Shown here: positions 36,420 to 46,550 of the stretch, one piece after another
Layout of the letters: the number at the start of each line of letters is the position of its first letter
Numbering within the stretch: position 1 is the stretch's first letter
From: Morganella morganii
GTDB lineage: Bacteria > Pseudomonadota > Gammaproteobacteria > Enterobacterales > Enterobacteriaceae
Reading direction: 5' to 3'
Assembly: GCF_019243775.1 (NCBI RefSeq)
Contig: NZ_CP069157.1
Coordinates: forward strand, 2,294,001-2,358,000
Length of the DNA stretch: 64,000 nucleotides
Position numbers and translations under genes: made by a program
The notes under the pieces: model-generated
The model's input: the letters and a program-made list of their open reading frames with translations, nothing else
What the model was told of the DNA's origin: nothing
Database searches by the model: none

Positions 36420-38729
36420 CTATTTCAGGGTAAAACTGACTGAACTGACCTGGCCGCTGAGATCCAGCACCGTCAGCTGATAACGCCCCGGGGTGTCCAG
36501 CGTCAGCAACAGCGGCTCACCGGACTCAGTACTGCCCGCCTGGTCGCCGTTAAGAAACCACCACTGAGTGCCCTCTCCGCCCTGCGTCACCACCCGCAGA
36601 TCGAGGGTTTTCGCCAGCGGCAGACGGCGCAGCACATCCCCTTCGCGGATCCCGGAAATCAGCAGCGGAGCCGCTTCCACCCGCAACGGCGGACAGGTTT
36701 TACTCACCGGCGGCAGACGGTGGCTGCGGCGTTCACCCGGCGGCAGCCAGCTCTCCAGCGCAATCGGCCACAGCGCCACGGTTTTCTCCTGTGCATCCGG
36801 ACAATCCGGCGACACCCGTTCCCCCTGTCCGTTAACCCAGATCACCGCATTGGTGCCGGACAGGCTTTCCTGCCCTGCGGACGGCAGTGTCGGCGGCACA
36901 GTATTGTCCAGCACCAGCGCTATCCGCTGCTGACGGCAGTTCGGATCCTGTTTGTCCGCCGCCAGCCCTGACGGCCAGCAAATCATCTTACTGCTGACAC
37001 TGATGGGTTTCGGATCCGGCAATTTTTTGCCGCCGCGTGCCCGAAGATAACTATCCACCTGATACAGGATCGGGATCGCGGTTGCAAACCCGGCCTGGCC
37101 GGCCACCGGCGTACCGTCCGGACGGCCGACCCACACCCCGATGGTGTAGCGGTTATTCACCCCCAGTGCCCAGGCATCACGGTAGCCGTAACTGGTGCCG
37201 GTTTTCCACGCCAGCGGCACATCCTGCGCCAGCCGGTCATCTGCCAGCGGCCGTGTCTCTCCGGCCATCACCCGGCGCGTGATCCACGCCGCGCCCGGGG
37301 AGATCAGCTGCCGCTCTGCCAGCGGATCTTCCGGACGAAAACGCACCGGTGCCACTTTACCCTGACGGGCAAACGCGCTGTAGGCCGCAATCAGCTGATC
37401 CATCCGCGCCCCTGTCCCGCCCAGAATCAGCGACAGGTTCGGGTCACTGCCGAGCGGAAAACGCAGTTCCAGACCGACATTGCGCAGTTTGGCACTGAAC
37501 CGCTTCGGGCCATAAACATCCAGCAACTGAACCACCGGCAGATTCAGAGAACGGCGCAGTGCCTCACTGACACTCACCGGCCCACTGAATCCGGTATCAA
37601 AGTTACCCGGCCGGTAATCATTAAAGCGGCGCGGCACATCCTGTAACAGGGATTCGCTGTGGATCAACCCCTCATCCATCGCCAGGGCATATAAAAACGG
37701 TTTCAGTGTGGAGCCCGGTGAACGCCAGGCGCTGTTCACATCCACATGCCCGAAACGGGTATCATCGGAGAAATCGATAGAGCCGACATAGCCCTTCACA
37801 CTCATATCGCGGTTATCCACCACCATAATGCCGAGCGAGGTTTTTTCCGGCAGCTGATATTTGCGGTTGCGGGCCATCTCCTCCAGCTGGCGCTGAATGG
37901 CAGGATTGATGGTGGTGCGGATCACCGGGTCTTTCACCCCCTGCGCCACACGCCGTGCCAGCAGCGGCGCGGAATGCGGCACCTGGCGCGGTGCCAGCCA
38001 GATACTCTCCTGTTTTAAATCATTCACTTTTGACTGCGGCCACACCTCAAATTCGGCCAGCCGGTCAAGCACCTTATTACGGGCCGCTTCAGCGCGCTGC
38101 GGATAACGATCCGGCCGCAGACGGCTTGGTGCCTGCGGCAGGACCGCCAGCAGTGCCGCTTCCCCGGCGGTCAGTTCCGATGGCGGCTTGCCGAGATACA
38201 TCCAGCTCGCCGCACCAATACCCTCTACCGTGCCGCCGTATGGCGCGCGGTTAAGATACATCTCCAGAATCTCATCTTTGGAATAGTGCCATTCCAGCTG
38301 AATGGTGCGGAAAACCTGTTTCAGTTTGCCGGTCAGCGTGCGGTCATGGGGATCGAGCAGACGGGCGACCTGCATGGAGAGCGTGCTGCCGCCGGAGACA
38401 ATACGTCCGGAAGTCAGATCCTGCAGTGCCGCGCGGCCGATAGCCACCGGATTGATGCCCGGGTGCTGATAGAAATAGCGATCTTCATATGTCAGAAGCG
38501 CTTCAATAAATTCCGGTGATACATCCTTCAGTGTGACCGGGTAGCGCCACACACCATTACTGTCAGCAAAACGCCACAGCGGTGACCCGTCCTCAGCCGT
38601 AACCGTGCGCGCCATCACCACCTCATCCAGCGGCAAAGGCCAGATTTTATCGGCCAGCCAGAGCAGCGGCGGTGTCAGAACAATTGTTATCAGGCCGGTC
38701 AGCGCGAGACGTTTAAACCACACTTTCAT
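36420..38729 (-). CDS. pbpC: Penicillin-binding protein 1C
   Basis: 769 residues. N-terminal membrane anchor (about 8-25), glycosyltransferase domain at about 50-220 (ALLTYEDRYFYQHPG, GGSTLSMQVARLL), transpeptidase domain at about 290-560 with the SxxK serine in SPGSTLKPF and KTGTSYGYRDAW, and the PBP1C-type C-terminal domain. Length matches E. coli (770). Next to yfhM, whose product is its usual functional partner in the periplasm. It has its own terminator-bounded unit (hairpins at 38767-38829 upstream). Confidence 0.95.
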   Translation of the reverse strand: MKVWFKRLALTGLITIVLTPPLLWLADKIWPLPLDEVVMARTVTAEDGSPLWRFADSNGVWRYPVTLKDVSPEFIEALLTYEDRYFYQHPGINPVAIGRAALQDLTSGRIVSGGSTLSMQVARLLDPHDRTLTGKLKQVFRTIQLEWHYSKDEILEMYLNRAPYGGTVEGIGAASWMYLGKPPSELTAGEAALLAVLPQAPSRLRPDRYPQRAEAARNKVLDRLAEFEVWPQSKVNDLKQESIWLAPRQVPHSAPLLARRVAQGVKDPVIRTTINPAIQRQLEEMARNRKYQLPEKTSLGIMVVDNRDMSVKGYVGSIDFSDDTRFGHVDVNSAWRSPGSTLKPFLYALAMDEGLIHSESLLQDVPRRFNDYRPGNFDTGFSGPVSVSEALRRSLNLPVVQLLDVYGPKRFSAKLRNVGLELRFPLGSDPNLSLILGGTGARMDQLIAAYSAFARQGKVAPVRFRPEDPLAERQLISPGAAWITRRVMAGETRPLADDRLAQDVPLAWKTGTSYGYRDAWALGVNNRYTIGVWVGRPDGTPVAGQAGFATAIPILYQVDSYLRARGGKKLPDPKPISVSSKMICWPSGLAADKQDPNCRQQRIALVLDNTVPPTLPSAGQESLSGTNAVIWVNGQGERVSPDCPDAQEKTVALWPIALESWLPPGERRSHRLPPVSKTCPPLRVEAAPLLISGIREGDVLRRLPLAKTLDLRVVTQGGEGTQWWFLNGDQAGSTESGEPLLLTLDTPGRYQLTVLDLSGQVSSVSFTLK

Positions 38730-38766
38730 GTATCAAACCGCATTATCAGAATTCTTAAGATAAAAA

Positions 38767-38792
38767 TGCCCTTATAACAGACTATAAGGGCA
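38767..38792 (-). terminator. Terminator after yfhM
   Basis: TGCCCTTATA-ACAGAC-TATAAGGGCA, 10-bp stem, followed by TTTTTATC on the minus strand. A second hairpin CCGCAGCC-CGGA-GGCTGCGG at 38810-38829 lies nearer the yfhM stop without a T tract. Confidence 0.7.
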
Positions 38793-38845
38793 TAAAACAT
38801 ATTTTGCTGCCGCAGCCCGGAGGCTGCGGACAACAAACAGTACTG

Positions 38846-41800
38846 TTAACGAACTACTTCCAGTGTCGCCGGTGTCACACCGGTGGCACGCCAGGACGGA
38901 ATATACATCGATTCCACCTGTGGTGCAGGAACACTGTATTTACCCGGAGTGACCGCGCGGGCCAGATAGACCAGCGTCACCGGACGGTACTCTTCCACCG
39001 CCACCTGGGAGACAAAGCGATCATCACGGTACTCGGTATGACGGATATTGGCCTGCTGCATGTCCTGGATAGCTTCAGCCAGGTTCGGCGCACTGTCCGC
39101 CAGACTTGCACTGGCTGCCGCCAGGTTCTGGTTTTCCAGCTCCAGACCGGCCGGTAACAGATCCACCACCAGCGCATCCGGCACGTTGCGGTCAGCCTGA
39201 ATATCCAGACGGACTGCCACCAGGTCACCACTGCTCAGACGGTCAATACTGATCGGATTACCGTTCAGATCCATATACGTCCGCTTGATCTTCAGCACTT
39301 CAGATGACGGGTGCGGTGCCTGTAACGGATAGCCGGTGATATTCACACGACCGAACAGCTCCGCATCCCCGCGGTTCGCGACACTGATGCCGTTGTTCAG
39401 CTGTGCCGCGGTGAGGGTTTCACGCAGTGCGCTGTCACGGCTGACCGCCGGGGCCTGTCCGTTGATCAGGGCAGACCACGGTTTTTCGCTCTGATTAATG
39501 TACTGACGGCCTGCCAGATACAGGGCGTTGCTCTCCTGAGTGGAGAAGTAACGGTTATTCTGTATCTCCGCAGAGAGTGCCTGCAACTTGCCGTAACGCT
39601 GATCCGCATTGGAATCCGCCTCACTCAGCAGCGCAATAATCATCGCATCATCACGGATGGTGCTGCCGTAATCGCCGGTGTAGACGCTGTCACGGTTCTT
39701 CATCACACCCAGACGGATGGCTTCGTTACCGCGATCCGCATCCCCCATTTTCTTCAGGGCGATACCCAACTGTACCAGTGCCAGTCCGCTTGCGGCATCA
39801 TCACGGCGCTGATAGACCTGACGCAGTGCACCGAGCGGTGCTTTCTGCTGCTGTGCCAGCACATAACCGGCATACGCCTGTACCGCAAAGCGCATCTGAT
39901 CGCTGTTACCGTAATAGTTGCTGCTGATCACCGAGCGATCCTGCAGATAACGCAGCAGGCGGTTATTGGCGTTACTCAGGGCATCCGCCGGGACATCAAA
40001 CCCGCGCTGTCCGGCACGGAACAGAAAATCTGTCGCGTATGCGGTCAGCCACGGCTCTTCCGCGCCGCTGTTATCCCACAGGGAGAAACTGCCGTCACTG
40101 CGCTGCATGCCGAGCAGATGCGGGATACCGGTCATCACCGCCTGACGGCGTCCGGCGTCCGTCTGGGTTTTGATGCCCAGTTTTTTCAGCTCAGCCTCAG
40201 AGGAGTACAGAGACGGATACAGCCCGCTCACTGTCTGCTCCAGACAGCCGTACGGATAGGCATAGAGTTCACGGATGTAACGCGAGATATCCAGCGGCGG
40301 ACGGCTGGTCAGCGTCATTTCACCGGACACAGTACTGGCGTCCAGATAACCGATCTGATCTGCCGGTAACGCCCATTCCCCGCCATTGCCGAGTGACATG
40401 GAGTAAGAAACAGTTTCAGCCGGGTATGCCGGACGCACGCCGATTTTCCAGCTGTTTTTATAGGTGTTGCTGCTTTCATCAGGCAGTTTCAGCCCTTTGA
40501 CCGTCATAAACACCTCGCCCTGACCAAAGCCGTTGGCAGCTTCAACCGGGACATTCACGGAGGTGCGCTGGCCTTTCGCCAGGGTGACTTCTTTCTCTGC
40601 CGCCCCTTTGAGATGCACCATGCCGTCCGCACTGAAATTCACGGTCAGATTCTGTGTTTCATCGGTCAGGTTGGTCAGATCCAGCGTCAGCTGTGAACGG
40701 TCACCGCCGGCCATAAAGCGCGGCAGTGCCATCTGACTGATCACCGGTGCGGCAACAATCACTTTATTCTGCGCATGGCCGAAATCTTCGTCCGTCCAGG
40801 CCTGAGCCATCAGGCGCAGCTCGCCGTTGAAATCCGGAATCGGCAGAGTAACCGTACCTTCACCCTGCGCATTCAGTTCCACCGGTGCCGCCTGCTGCGC
40901 GATAATCTGCACTTCAGTCAGCGGTTTCAGGCCGCCGCGATCGAGATCATCGCCGCCGTCACCACCAAACCGCAGTGTGCCGAGACGACCACTGCCCTCA
41001 ATCAGCTGGCCATAGACATCATACTGGTCCACGCTGTAGCGTTTGCGGCCGAAGAAGGCGTCATACGGATCCGGCGTTTTATAGTCGGTGATATTGAGCA
41101 CACCGGTGTCCACAGCGGAAATCAGCACATTCACTTTTTCCGGTGCCGCTTTGCCGTCCTGTGCTTTCGCTTTGATTTTAACGGTCAGATCCTGATTCGG
41201 ACGGATGCGGGCCGGCGTATCCAGTGTCACATCAATCTTACGGGCCGGATCGGCCATCGGGATATGCAGAATGCCGACCGCGCGTTTGACGGTCGCCTGA
41301 CGGGAGCTGTCCCCCGGACGGACAACCACCGCAGTCGCGTACAGGTCGTGGCGTGTCCACTCTTTGTTCAGCGGGACTTCCACATCGGTGCCGCCTTCAG
41401 GAACATCGACTTCCTGCCACCACAGCGGGCCGTCACTGGATTCCAGAAGCACATAGCCTTTACCGGCCTGCGGTGCAGTCACATTCAGTTTAACTTTATC
41501 ACCGGCGTGATAATTTGGTTTATCCAGTTTCAGTTTCACCTGATCCGGGCGAACCGCACCGGTACCGCCGGTGTTATCCTGCCAGGAGTACCCAGCCCAG
41601 AAACGCACGCTGCTGGTCAGCCCGGTGGACGGATCCACCACTTCCAGACGGTATGCCCCCCAGGAGACCGGGACGGTCACTTTTGCGGTACCGTCTTTGG
41701 CGATACTGATTTTGTCATCAGACATCACGAGGTCTTTCTGATCATAACCGGATGACCAGCCTTCGGAGTCGGACCAGCGCCAGTAATAGTCGCGGCGCTC

Positions 41801-43870
41801 ATAAATCAGACGCGCATTCAGATCATCCGCTTTTAACTTATTACCCTGACGGTCGGTATAGACAATTTCGAATTCAGCCAGTGAATCTTCATCCATGCTG
41901 TACTGCGACACATATTTGTCAGTGCGGTAGTCGTAAACCTCTTTTTTGGCGAAGACCGGACGAATACCGGCCATTTTCGCGGCTGGCCATACCGCGACAT
42001 CCGCACGGCGGGTCACCGGACGGCCGCCGGTTTCCATCAGGCTTGCCTGGAGGATTAATTTAAACGGCGATTTCACCTCTTTCCAGTAATCATTACTGAT
42101 GGTGAATGCGAGTTCACCGCTGTCATCCATGGTTTCGTCGAACTCATCCAGGGTGCGGGTCAGGCTCTCTTCCTGAATATCACCGAATTCAAAGCCCGGC
42201 AATTTGGCGGATGCCTCACGATCCGGACGCATAAACAGCTGCCCGGTCAGCTGATTACCGGCAGCAGGCGCTCCATAGAGATAATGGCCTTCAATTTCAA
42301 AATCAGCAGATTGCTGTGTGGTGATCGGCTGTTTGTCGGTTTTGATTTCCATCGCCATGCGCTCAGGCATGAAATCTTCCACATTGACGCTGTAGAAGCG
42401 CGGCGTGTTATCCCCGAGATCAAAACGCAGCGTCAGCTTACCGGTTTCAATATTTTCCGGAATCGCATACTGGTACTGATAAAGGCCGTTTTCCGGCTGC
42501 CAGACGAAGGTGGAGGCCACCTGACCGTCGTTTTTCAGCACATCCACTTTGACCGGCTGATCTTTGACCGGATGGCCGTCACCGTCACGCAGCAGACCGT
42601 TAATTACCAGAGTTTCCCCCGGACGGTACAGATCACGCGGACCAAAAACGAAGAATTGTTTTGCATAGCCCTGCGGACCGGCGATATCAAACTCTGCCAG
42701 GTCAAGCGCCGGGTTTTTCAGGTCGATCATACTGGTCTGGCCGTTGTTAATCGCCAGTAACAGCGCGGCATCCGCCCCGCGATCCAGTTTTGCATGACCG
42801 CTGCTGTCGGTTTCTGCTTTGCCCAGAAGCTGACCTTTGCTGTCGAGCAGACGGATTTCCACGCCTTTCAGTGCACTGCCTTTCGCCAGCGACTGAGTAA
42901 ATACATCCAGCTCATTAAGATAGCTGTGCATGGAAACGCCGATATCACTCAGGGTAAAGAGTGTGGCCGGCATGGTGTAGCTGTAACGCCCGGCCTGCTG
43001 CATCACCGCCAGATACACGCCCTCTTCCTGTAACGGCTTGATATCCTTCAGCGGGATCTGCATATTTTCACGGGTGTTTTTCTGCGGATTGAGATCAAAA
43101 CGCCCGGTATAGACCAGATCGGTATTATTCAGCAGGTCATCAGAATTCCAGTACTGGAGATTGTTGCCGTACTGCCAGCTGGCGAGGAAAGACGCCAGGG
43201 AATCCGGTTTGATGCGGTAAAAATTGACATCAATACTGTCCACGTTCAGCGCGAATACCGGCAGTCCCTGCAGGACATCAGCCGGGAACAGCGAGCCGCG
43301 GCTGGCAAAACCGACACTCGGTACCACATCCGCAGTGGTCAGTTTTAAGTCATAACCATTAACCAGTGTGCGCTCATTGATACCGCGCACGCCGCGATCG
43401 ATACTCAGCTGCAATTCCCGTGACGGCGGCAGATGGCGCATGCGCAGTTCCATCAGGTTATCCGACAGCTCCCAGGCACCTTCCAGCTTGCCGTTTTTCA
43501 CGTCCACCAGACGGGCAAACTGACTGAAATCCTGGTTCGGATCCAGCGGAACAGAGAAGGTCACCACCATCGCATTTGCGCCGTCGAGCTGGATCTCAGA
43601 GGCGTCGATGATAGTCACATCTTTCCCGGCGTAGCGCTTACTCAGCTCTGCCAGTGATGCGGCATCCTGTGTTTTTTTCGCAGACGGAGAGGAAGCAGAT
43701 GAAGAAGACGAGTTTTCTTTATTATTATTGGCCGGCGCGCTGTCATTGCTGCCCGCCGCCGTGGTTTTACTGCCGGTGTCATCACAACCCGTGAGCGCCA
43801 GCGCTGATGCAAGAAGCACTGCAATGCAGCGTTTTTTGCCGGGACCCTGTCCTGCAATCGGAGAACGCAT
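38846..43870 (-). CDS. yfhM: Bacterial alpha-2-macroglobulin lipoprotein
   Basis: 1674 residues from MRSPIAGQG (AAGGA six bases upstream). Lipobox LALTGC, a Ser/Asn/Lys-rich linker, then MG domains, a bait region and the thioester motif CLEQ with Cys1209 in YPYGCLEQTVSGLY. Periplasmic protease trap acting with PBP1C to guard the envelope after damage. E. coli YfhM is 1653 residues. The gene lies directly upstream of pbpC; sseA, which follows yfhM in E. coli, is absent. Confidence 0.95.
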   Translation of the reverse strand: MRSPIAGQGPGKKRCIAVLLASALALTGCDDTGSKTTAAGSNDSAPANNNKENSSSSSASSPSAKKTQDAASLAELSKRYAGKDVTIIDASEIQLDGANAMVVTFSVPLDPNQDFSQFARLVDVKNGKLEGAWELSDNLMELRMRHLPPSRELQLSIDRGVRGINERTLVNGYDLKLTTADVVPSVGFASRGSLFPADVLQGLPVFALNVDSIDVNFYRIKPDSLASFLASWQYGNNLQYWNSDDLLNNTDLVYTGRFDLNPQKNTRENMQIPLKDIKPLQEEGVYLAVMQQAGRYSYTMPATLFTLSDIGVSMHSYLNELDVFTQSLAKGSALKGVEIRLLDSKGQLLGKAETDSSGHAKLDRGADAALLLAINNGQTSMIDLKNPALDLAEFDIAGPQGYAKQFFVFGPRDLYRPGETLVINGLLRDGDGHPVKDQPVKVDVLKNDGQVASTFVWQPENGLYQYQYAIPENIETGKLTLRFDLGDNTPRFYSVNVEDFMPERMAMEIKTDKQPITTQQSADFEIEGHYLYGAPAAGNQLTGQLFMRPDREASAKLPGFEFGDIQEESLTRTLDEFDETMDDSGELAFTISNDYWKEVKSPFKLILQASLMETGGRPVTRRADVAVWPAAKMAGIRPVFAKKEVYDYRTDKYVSQYSMDEDSLAEFEIVYTDRQGNKLKADDLNARLIYERRDYYWRWSDSEGWSSGYDQKDLVMSDDKISIAKDGTAKVTVPVSWGAYRLEVVDPSTGLTSSVRFWAGYSWQDNTGGTGAVRPDQVKLKLDKPNYHAGDKVKLNVTAPQAGKGYVLLESSDGPLWWQEVDVPEGGTDVEVPLNKEWTRHDLYATAVVVRPGDSSRQATVKRAVGILHIPMADPARKIDVTLDTPARIRPNQDLTVKIKAKAQDGKAAPEKVNVLISAVDTGVLNITDYKTPDPYDAFFGRKRYSVDQYDVYGQLIEGSGRLGTLRFGGDGGDDLDRGGLKPLTEVQIIAQQAAPVELNAQGEGTVTLPIPDFNGELRLMAQAWTDEDFGHAQNKVIVAAPVISQMALPRFMAGGDRSQLTLDLTNLTDETQNLTVNFSADGMVHLKGAAEKEVTLAKGQRTSVNVPVEAANGFGQGEVFMTVKGLKLPDESSNTYKNSWKIGVRPAYPAETVSYSMSLGNGGEWALPADQIGYLDASTVSGEMTLTSRPPLDISRYIRELYAYPYGCLEQTVSGLYPSLYSSEAELKKLGIKTQTDAGRRQAVMTGIPHLLGMQRSDGSFSLWDNSGAEEPWLTAYATDFLFRAGQRGFDVPADALSNANNRLLRYLQDRSVISSNYYGNSDQMRFAVQAYAGYVLAQQQKAPLGALRQVYQRRDDAASGLALVQLGIALKKMGDADRGNEAIRLGVMKNRDSVYTGDYGSTIRDDAMIIALLSEADSNADQRYGKLQALSAEIQNNRYFSTQESNALYLAGRQYINQSEKPWSALINGQAPAVSRDSALRETLTAAQLNNGISVANRGDAELFGRVNITGYPLQAPHPSSEVLKIKRTYMDLNGNPISIDRLSSGDLVAVRLDIQADRNVPDALVVDLLPAGLELENQNLAAASASLADSAPNLAEAIQDMQQANIRHTEYRDDRFVSQVAVEEYRPVTLVYLARAVTPGKYSVPAPQVESMYIPSWRATGVTPATLEVVR

Positions 43871-44011
43871 AATCAATCCTTTCTGGTGAGCCCGGAAAAC
43901 GGGCACTTGTTCGGTATTATTTCACGAAGTGTAAACAAAGCCTAAACAAGCGTATAGTGCATTATTCTGAATATATGCACTACACATATTCACCATCCGG
44001 ATAAATTATTG

Positions 44012-44434
44012 TTACGCTTCTGTTACCGGAATGGCGTTACGCAGCCAGCCACCGAGACGGCGCTGATAGAATGCCTGAGTGTGCTGTGTCAGGAAGTGCG
44101 TCAGCCCGTCATTTTCATCCGGATTTAACAGACAAAAATCAATATGCTCCCCGTCAGCAAGGTGCTCCATCGCAGCCTCAGCCGCCTGACGGATCACGGT
44201 ATCCGCTTCCTGCTCTTCACTCAGCTCCAGCACAATCAGCAGCACCGGTTCATCCGGGACAGTATTGTTTTTTTCGGCAGCCATTACCCAAAATGCACGG
44301 CGCACCGGTTTGTGCTGTTTAAACACGCCGGTCAGCGCATCAAGCACCGCGTCCGGTTTGTTTTCCGGTACGCTGAGCAGCAGTGCGCTGCCCTGTTCAA
44401 TCATCACTTCCTGTACCGGGAGTATATCCGCCAT
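44012..44434 (-). CDS. sseB: SseB C-terminal domain protein (short SseB)
   Basis: 140 residues from MADILPVQ, with AAGGAG seven bases upstream. It aligns only with the C-terminal half of E. coli SseB (258 residues): KPVRRAFWVMAAEKN corresponds to KPVKRAF, and DGLTHFLTQHTQAFYQRRLGGWLR to the protein's end. The N-terminal SseB domain is missing, yet the new start has a strong ribosome site, so it looks like a functional one-domain version. SseB is loosely tied to serine sensitivity; its role is unknown. It lies after pepB, behind a terminator. Confidence 0.75.
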   Translation of the reverse strand: MADILPVQEVMIEQGSALLLSVPENKPDAVLDALTGVFKQHKPVRRAFWVMAAEKNNTVPDEPVLLIVLELSEEQEADTVIRQAAEAAMEHLADGEHIDFCLLNPDENDGLTHFLTQHTQAFYQRRLGGWLRNAIPVTEA

Positions 44435-44478
44435 TACAGAACTCCTTATTTCAGCATCTGTCTTCGTAAATATCACAG

Positions 44479-44508
44479 AAAAACGGCCACATGTTATGTG
44501 ACCGTTTT
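44479..44508 (-). terminator. Terminator between pepB and sseB
   Basis: AAAACGG(C)CACAT-GTT-ATGTG(A)CCGTTTT, followed on the minus strand by TTTTTCTG. It marks the likely end of the isc-pepB transcript. Confidence 0.75.
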
Positions 44509-44536
44509 ACAGCAGAATCAGCAGGGCAATACCCGG

Positions 44537-45832
44537 TTACTGTCCGGCTTTTTTCAGCAGCAGTGCCGCCACAGTGCGCACACCGTACCCGGTTGCACCC
44601 GCAGACCATAAGTCTGACGGCGCTTTGCGGTAAGTGGCTGAGCAGTCAATGTGCAGCCAGTTTTTACGGTAATCTTCCACAAAATGAGACAGGAATGCCG
44701 CAGCGGTACTTGCCCCGGCAGTATTCGGTGCCCCGGTGTTGCTCAGATCCGCAAAGGAGGACGGCATCTGACGGCGGTGGAATTCTGCCAGCGGCAGGCG
44801 CCAGAACATCTCTTTTTCCTGATCAGCGGCTGACATCAGTTCATTGTACAGCGCATCATCGAAGCTCATCACAGAGTGATAGTCGTTACCGACGGCAGTT
44901 TTCGCCGCCCCGGTCAGGGTCGCTGCATCAATGATAAACCCCGCGTTATCTTTGTCCGCTTCAATCAGACCATCCGCCAGTACCAGACGCCCTTCCGCAT
45001 CAGTATTCATGATTTCAACGGATTTACCGTTGCTGTAACGGATAATATCACCCAGTTTGAAGGCATTACCGCTCACCAGGTTATCCGCGATGCACAGGTA
45101 CAGTTTGACACGCTTTTGCAGGCCGCGGCTGATAGCCATTGCCAGTGCGCCGGTCAGGGTGGCTGCGCCGCCCATATCGGATTTCATGGAGTCCATGGAG
45201 GAAGTTGGTTTCAGGCTGTAGCCGCCGGAGTCAAAGGTGATCCCTTTACCGACCAGGCTGGCGAACACCGGCGCATTTTCCTGTTTGCCCGGATTGTAAT
45301 CCAGCGCCAGCAGTACCGGCGGACGTACAGAACCACGGCCAACCGTATGGATCCCCATATAGCCCTGCTCGCGTAAATCTTCCCCTTTGATGATACGGTA
45401 ACCGACTGAATTGCAGGAAACACCGCACAGCAGATCAACCGCACGCTGCGCCAGTTGTTCCGGGCTCAGCTCTTCCGCCGGGGTATTGATAACGTCGCGT
45501 ACCCAGTCGATGATACGGATACGGTGTTCCAGTTCGGTTTTATCCGCTTCCGGTAATTCCGGCCATTCAATCGAGCGTGCGCCTTTCGGACCACGGAAGC
45601 CCTGCCAGAATGCCCAGCTGGTTTCCAGATCCCAGTTACTGCCGCTCAGTACCACATTACGGATACCCTGACCGTCGATTTTGCGGCCCGCGCTCTGCAC
45701 GGCGCACAGCATCCCTTTACGGCTTAAATGAACGGTCATTCCTTTGTCAGTCGCACTGACCAGGGCTTTCTCTCCCCACGCCGGAGAAGCAGGTTCATAC
45801 GATAAGGTTACAGGCATGATGAGTTGCGTCAT
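44537..45832 (-). CDS. pepB: Peptidase B (leucyl aminopeptidase family M17)
   Basis: 431 residues from MTQLIMPV. M17 core with [26 protein letters not shown], the [14 protein letters not shown] signature and [10 protein letters not shown]; two metal ions bind through these Asp, Glu and Lys residues. Cytoplasmic cysteinylglycine and dipeptide hydrolase. Last gene of the isc cluster, as in E. coli, about 155 bases after iscX. Confidence 0.95.
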   Translation of the reverse strand: MTQLIMPVTLSYEPASPAWGEKALVSATDKGMTVHLSRKGMLCAVQSAGRKIDGQGIRNVVLSGSNWDLETSWAFWQGFRGPKGARSIEWPELPEADKTELEHRIRIIDWVRDVINTPAEELSPEQLAQRAVDLLCGVSCNSVGYRIIKGEDLREQGYMGIHTVGRGSVRPPVLLALDYNPGKQENAPVFASLVGKGITFDSGGYSLKPTSSMDSMKSDMGGAATLTGALAMAISRGLQKRVKLYLCIADNLVSGNAFKLGDIIRYSNGKSVEIMNTDAEGRLVLADGLIEADKDNAGFIIDAATLTGAAKTAVGNDYHSVMSFDDALYNELMSAADQEKEMFWRLPLAEFHRRQMPSSFADLSNTGAPNTAGASTAAAFLSHFVEDYRKNWLHIDCSATYRKAPSDLWSAGATGYGVRTVAALLLKKAGQ

Positions 45833-45989
45833 TTCGTTCTCTCTTTTGACTTTTAGACTGCCGTAACAGTCAGATTTTATTTGAGGAATGCACGGCGTGC
45901 CGGTCTGCACAGGAGGCGGTAACAGCATACGCGCATCAGAGACCGCACGCTAACACAATTGTGCGGCCTGATGCGCGTAACAAAAGACA

Positions 45990-46190
45990 TCATTCAAATT
46001 CGTCGAGCCAGACTAACAAAATTGCTTCTAACACTTTTTCGTTAGATTTTTCCGGTGCATCGTCAAATTCTTCCAGTTCGCAGATCCACTGGTGCATATC
46101 GGTGAAACGCACGGTTTTCGGATCTGTATCCGGGTACAGATCATACAGAGCTTCACCGATTTCACGGCTGTCCTGCCATTTCAGTCCCAT
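45990..46190 (-). CDS. iscX: Iron-sulfur accessory protein IscX
   Basis: 66 residues, usual length. [36 protein letters not shown] and a very acidic surface used to bind IscS and iron. It is a regulator or iron adaptor of the Isc machine. AAGGAG is 5 bases before the ATG. Follows fdx by 14 bases. Confidence 0.96.
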   Translation of the reverse strand: MGLKWQDSREIGEALYDLYPDTDPKTVRFTDMHQWICELEEFDDAPEKSNEKVLEAILLVWLDEFE

Positions 46191-46204
46191 TTCAAGCTCC
46201 TTTA

Positions 46205-46540
46205 TCAGTGCTCACGCGCGTGGTTGATGGTGTATTTCGGAATCTCCACCACCAGATCTTCATCCGCGACTTTCGCCTGGCAGCTCAGACGGCTTTCCGG
46301 CTCGAGTCCCCAGGCTTTGTCCAGCATGTCATCTTCCAGCTCACTGCTCTCGCCGAGGGAGTCAAACCCTTCGCGGACGATACAGTGACAGGTTGTGCAG
46401 GCACATGATTTCTCACAGGCATGTTCAATTTCGATACCGTTACGCAGGGCAACATCCAGAATTGACTCACCTTCATTTGCGTCGTATACCGCACCTTCAG
46501 GGCATAATGACTCATGCGGTAAAAAAACAATCTTAGGCAT
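46205..46540 (-). CDS. fdx: [2Fe-2S] ferredoxin of the Isc system
   Basis: 111 residues from MPKIVFLPH; the frame is open well upstream inside hscA, but that part is a shadow. Cluster ligands lie in [10 protein letters not shown] with a distant Cys in LSCQAKV. Donates electrons for cluster assembly on IscU. Follows hscA by 10 bases. Confidence 0.96.
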   Translation of the reverse strand: MPKIVFLPHESLCPEGAVYDANEGESILDVALRNGIEIEHACEKSCACTTCHCIVREGFDSLGESSELEDDMLDKAWGLEPESRLSCQAKVADEDLVVEIPKYTINHAREH

Positions 46541-46550
46541 AATCTTCCCG

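Noticed and set aside
40775-41755. 326-codon plus-strand frame inside yfhM
   Set aside because: Lies opposite a continuous 1674-residue alpha-2-macroglobulin gene; His/Arg-rich shadow with no domain.
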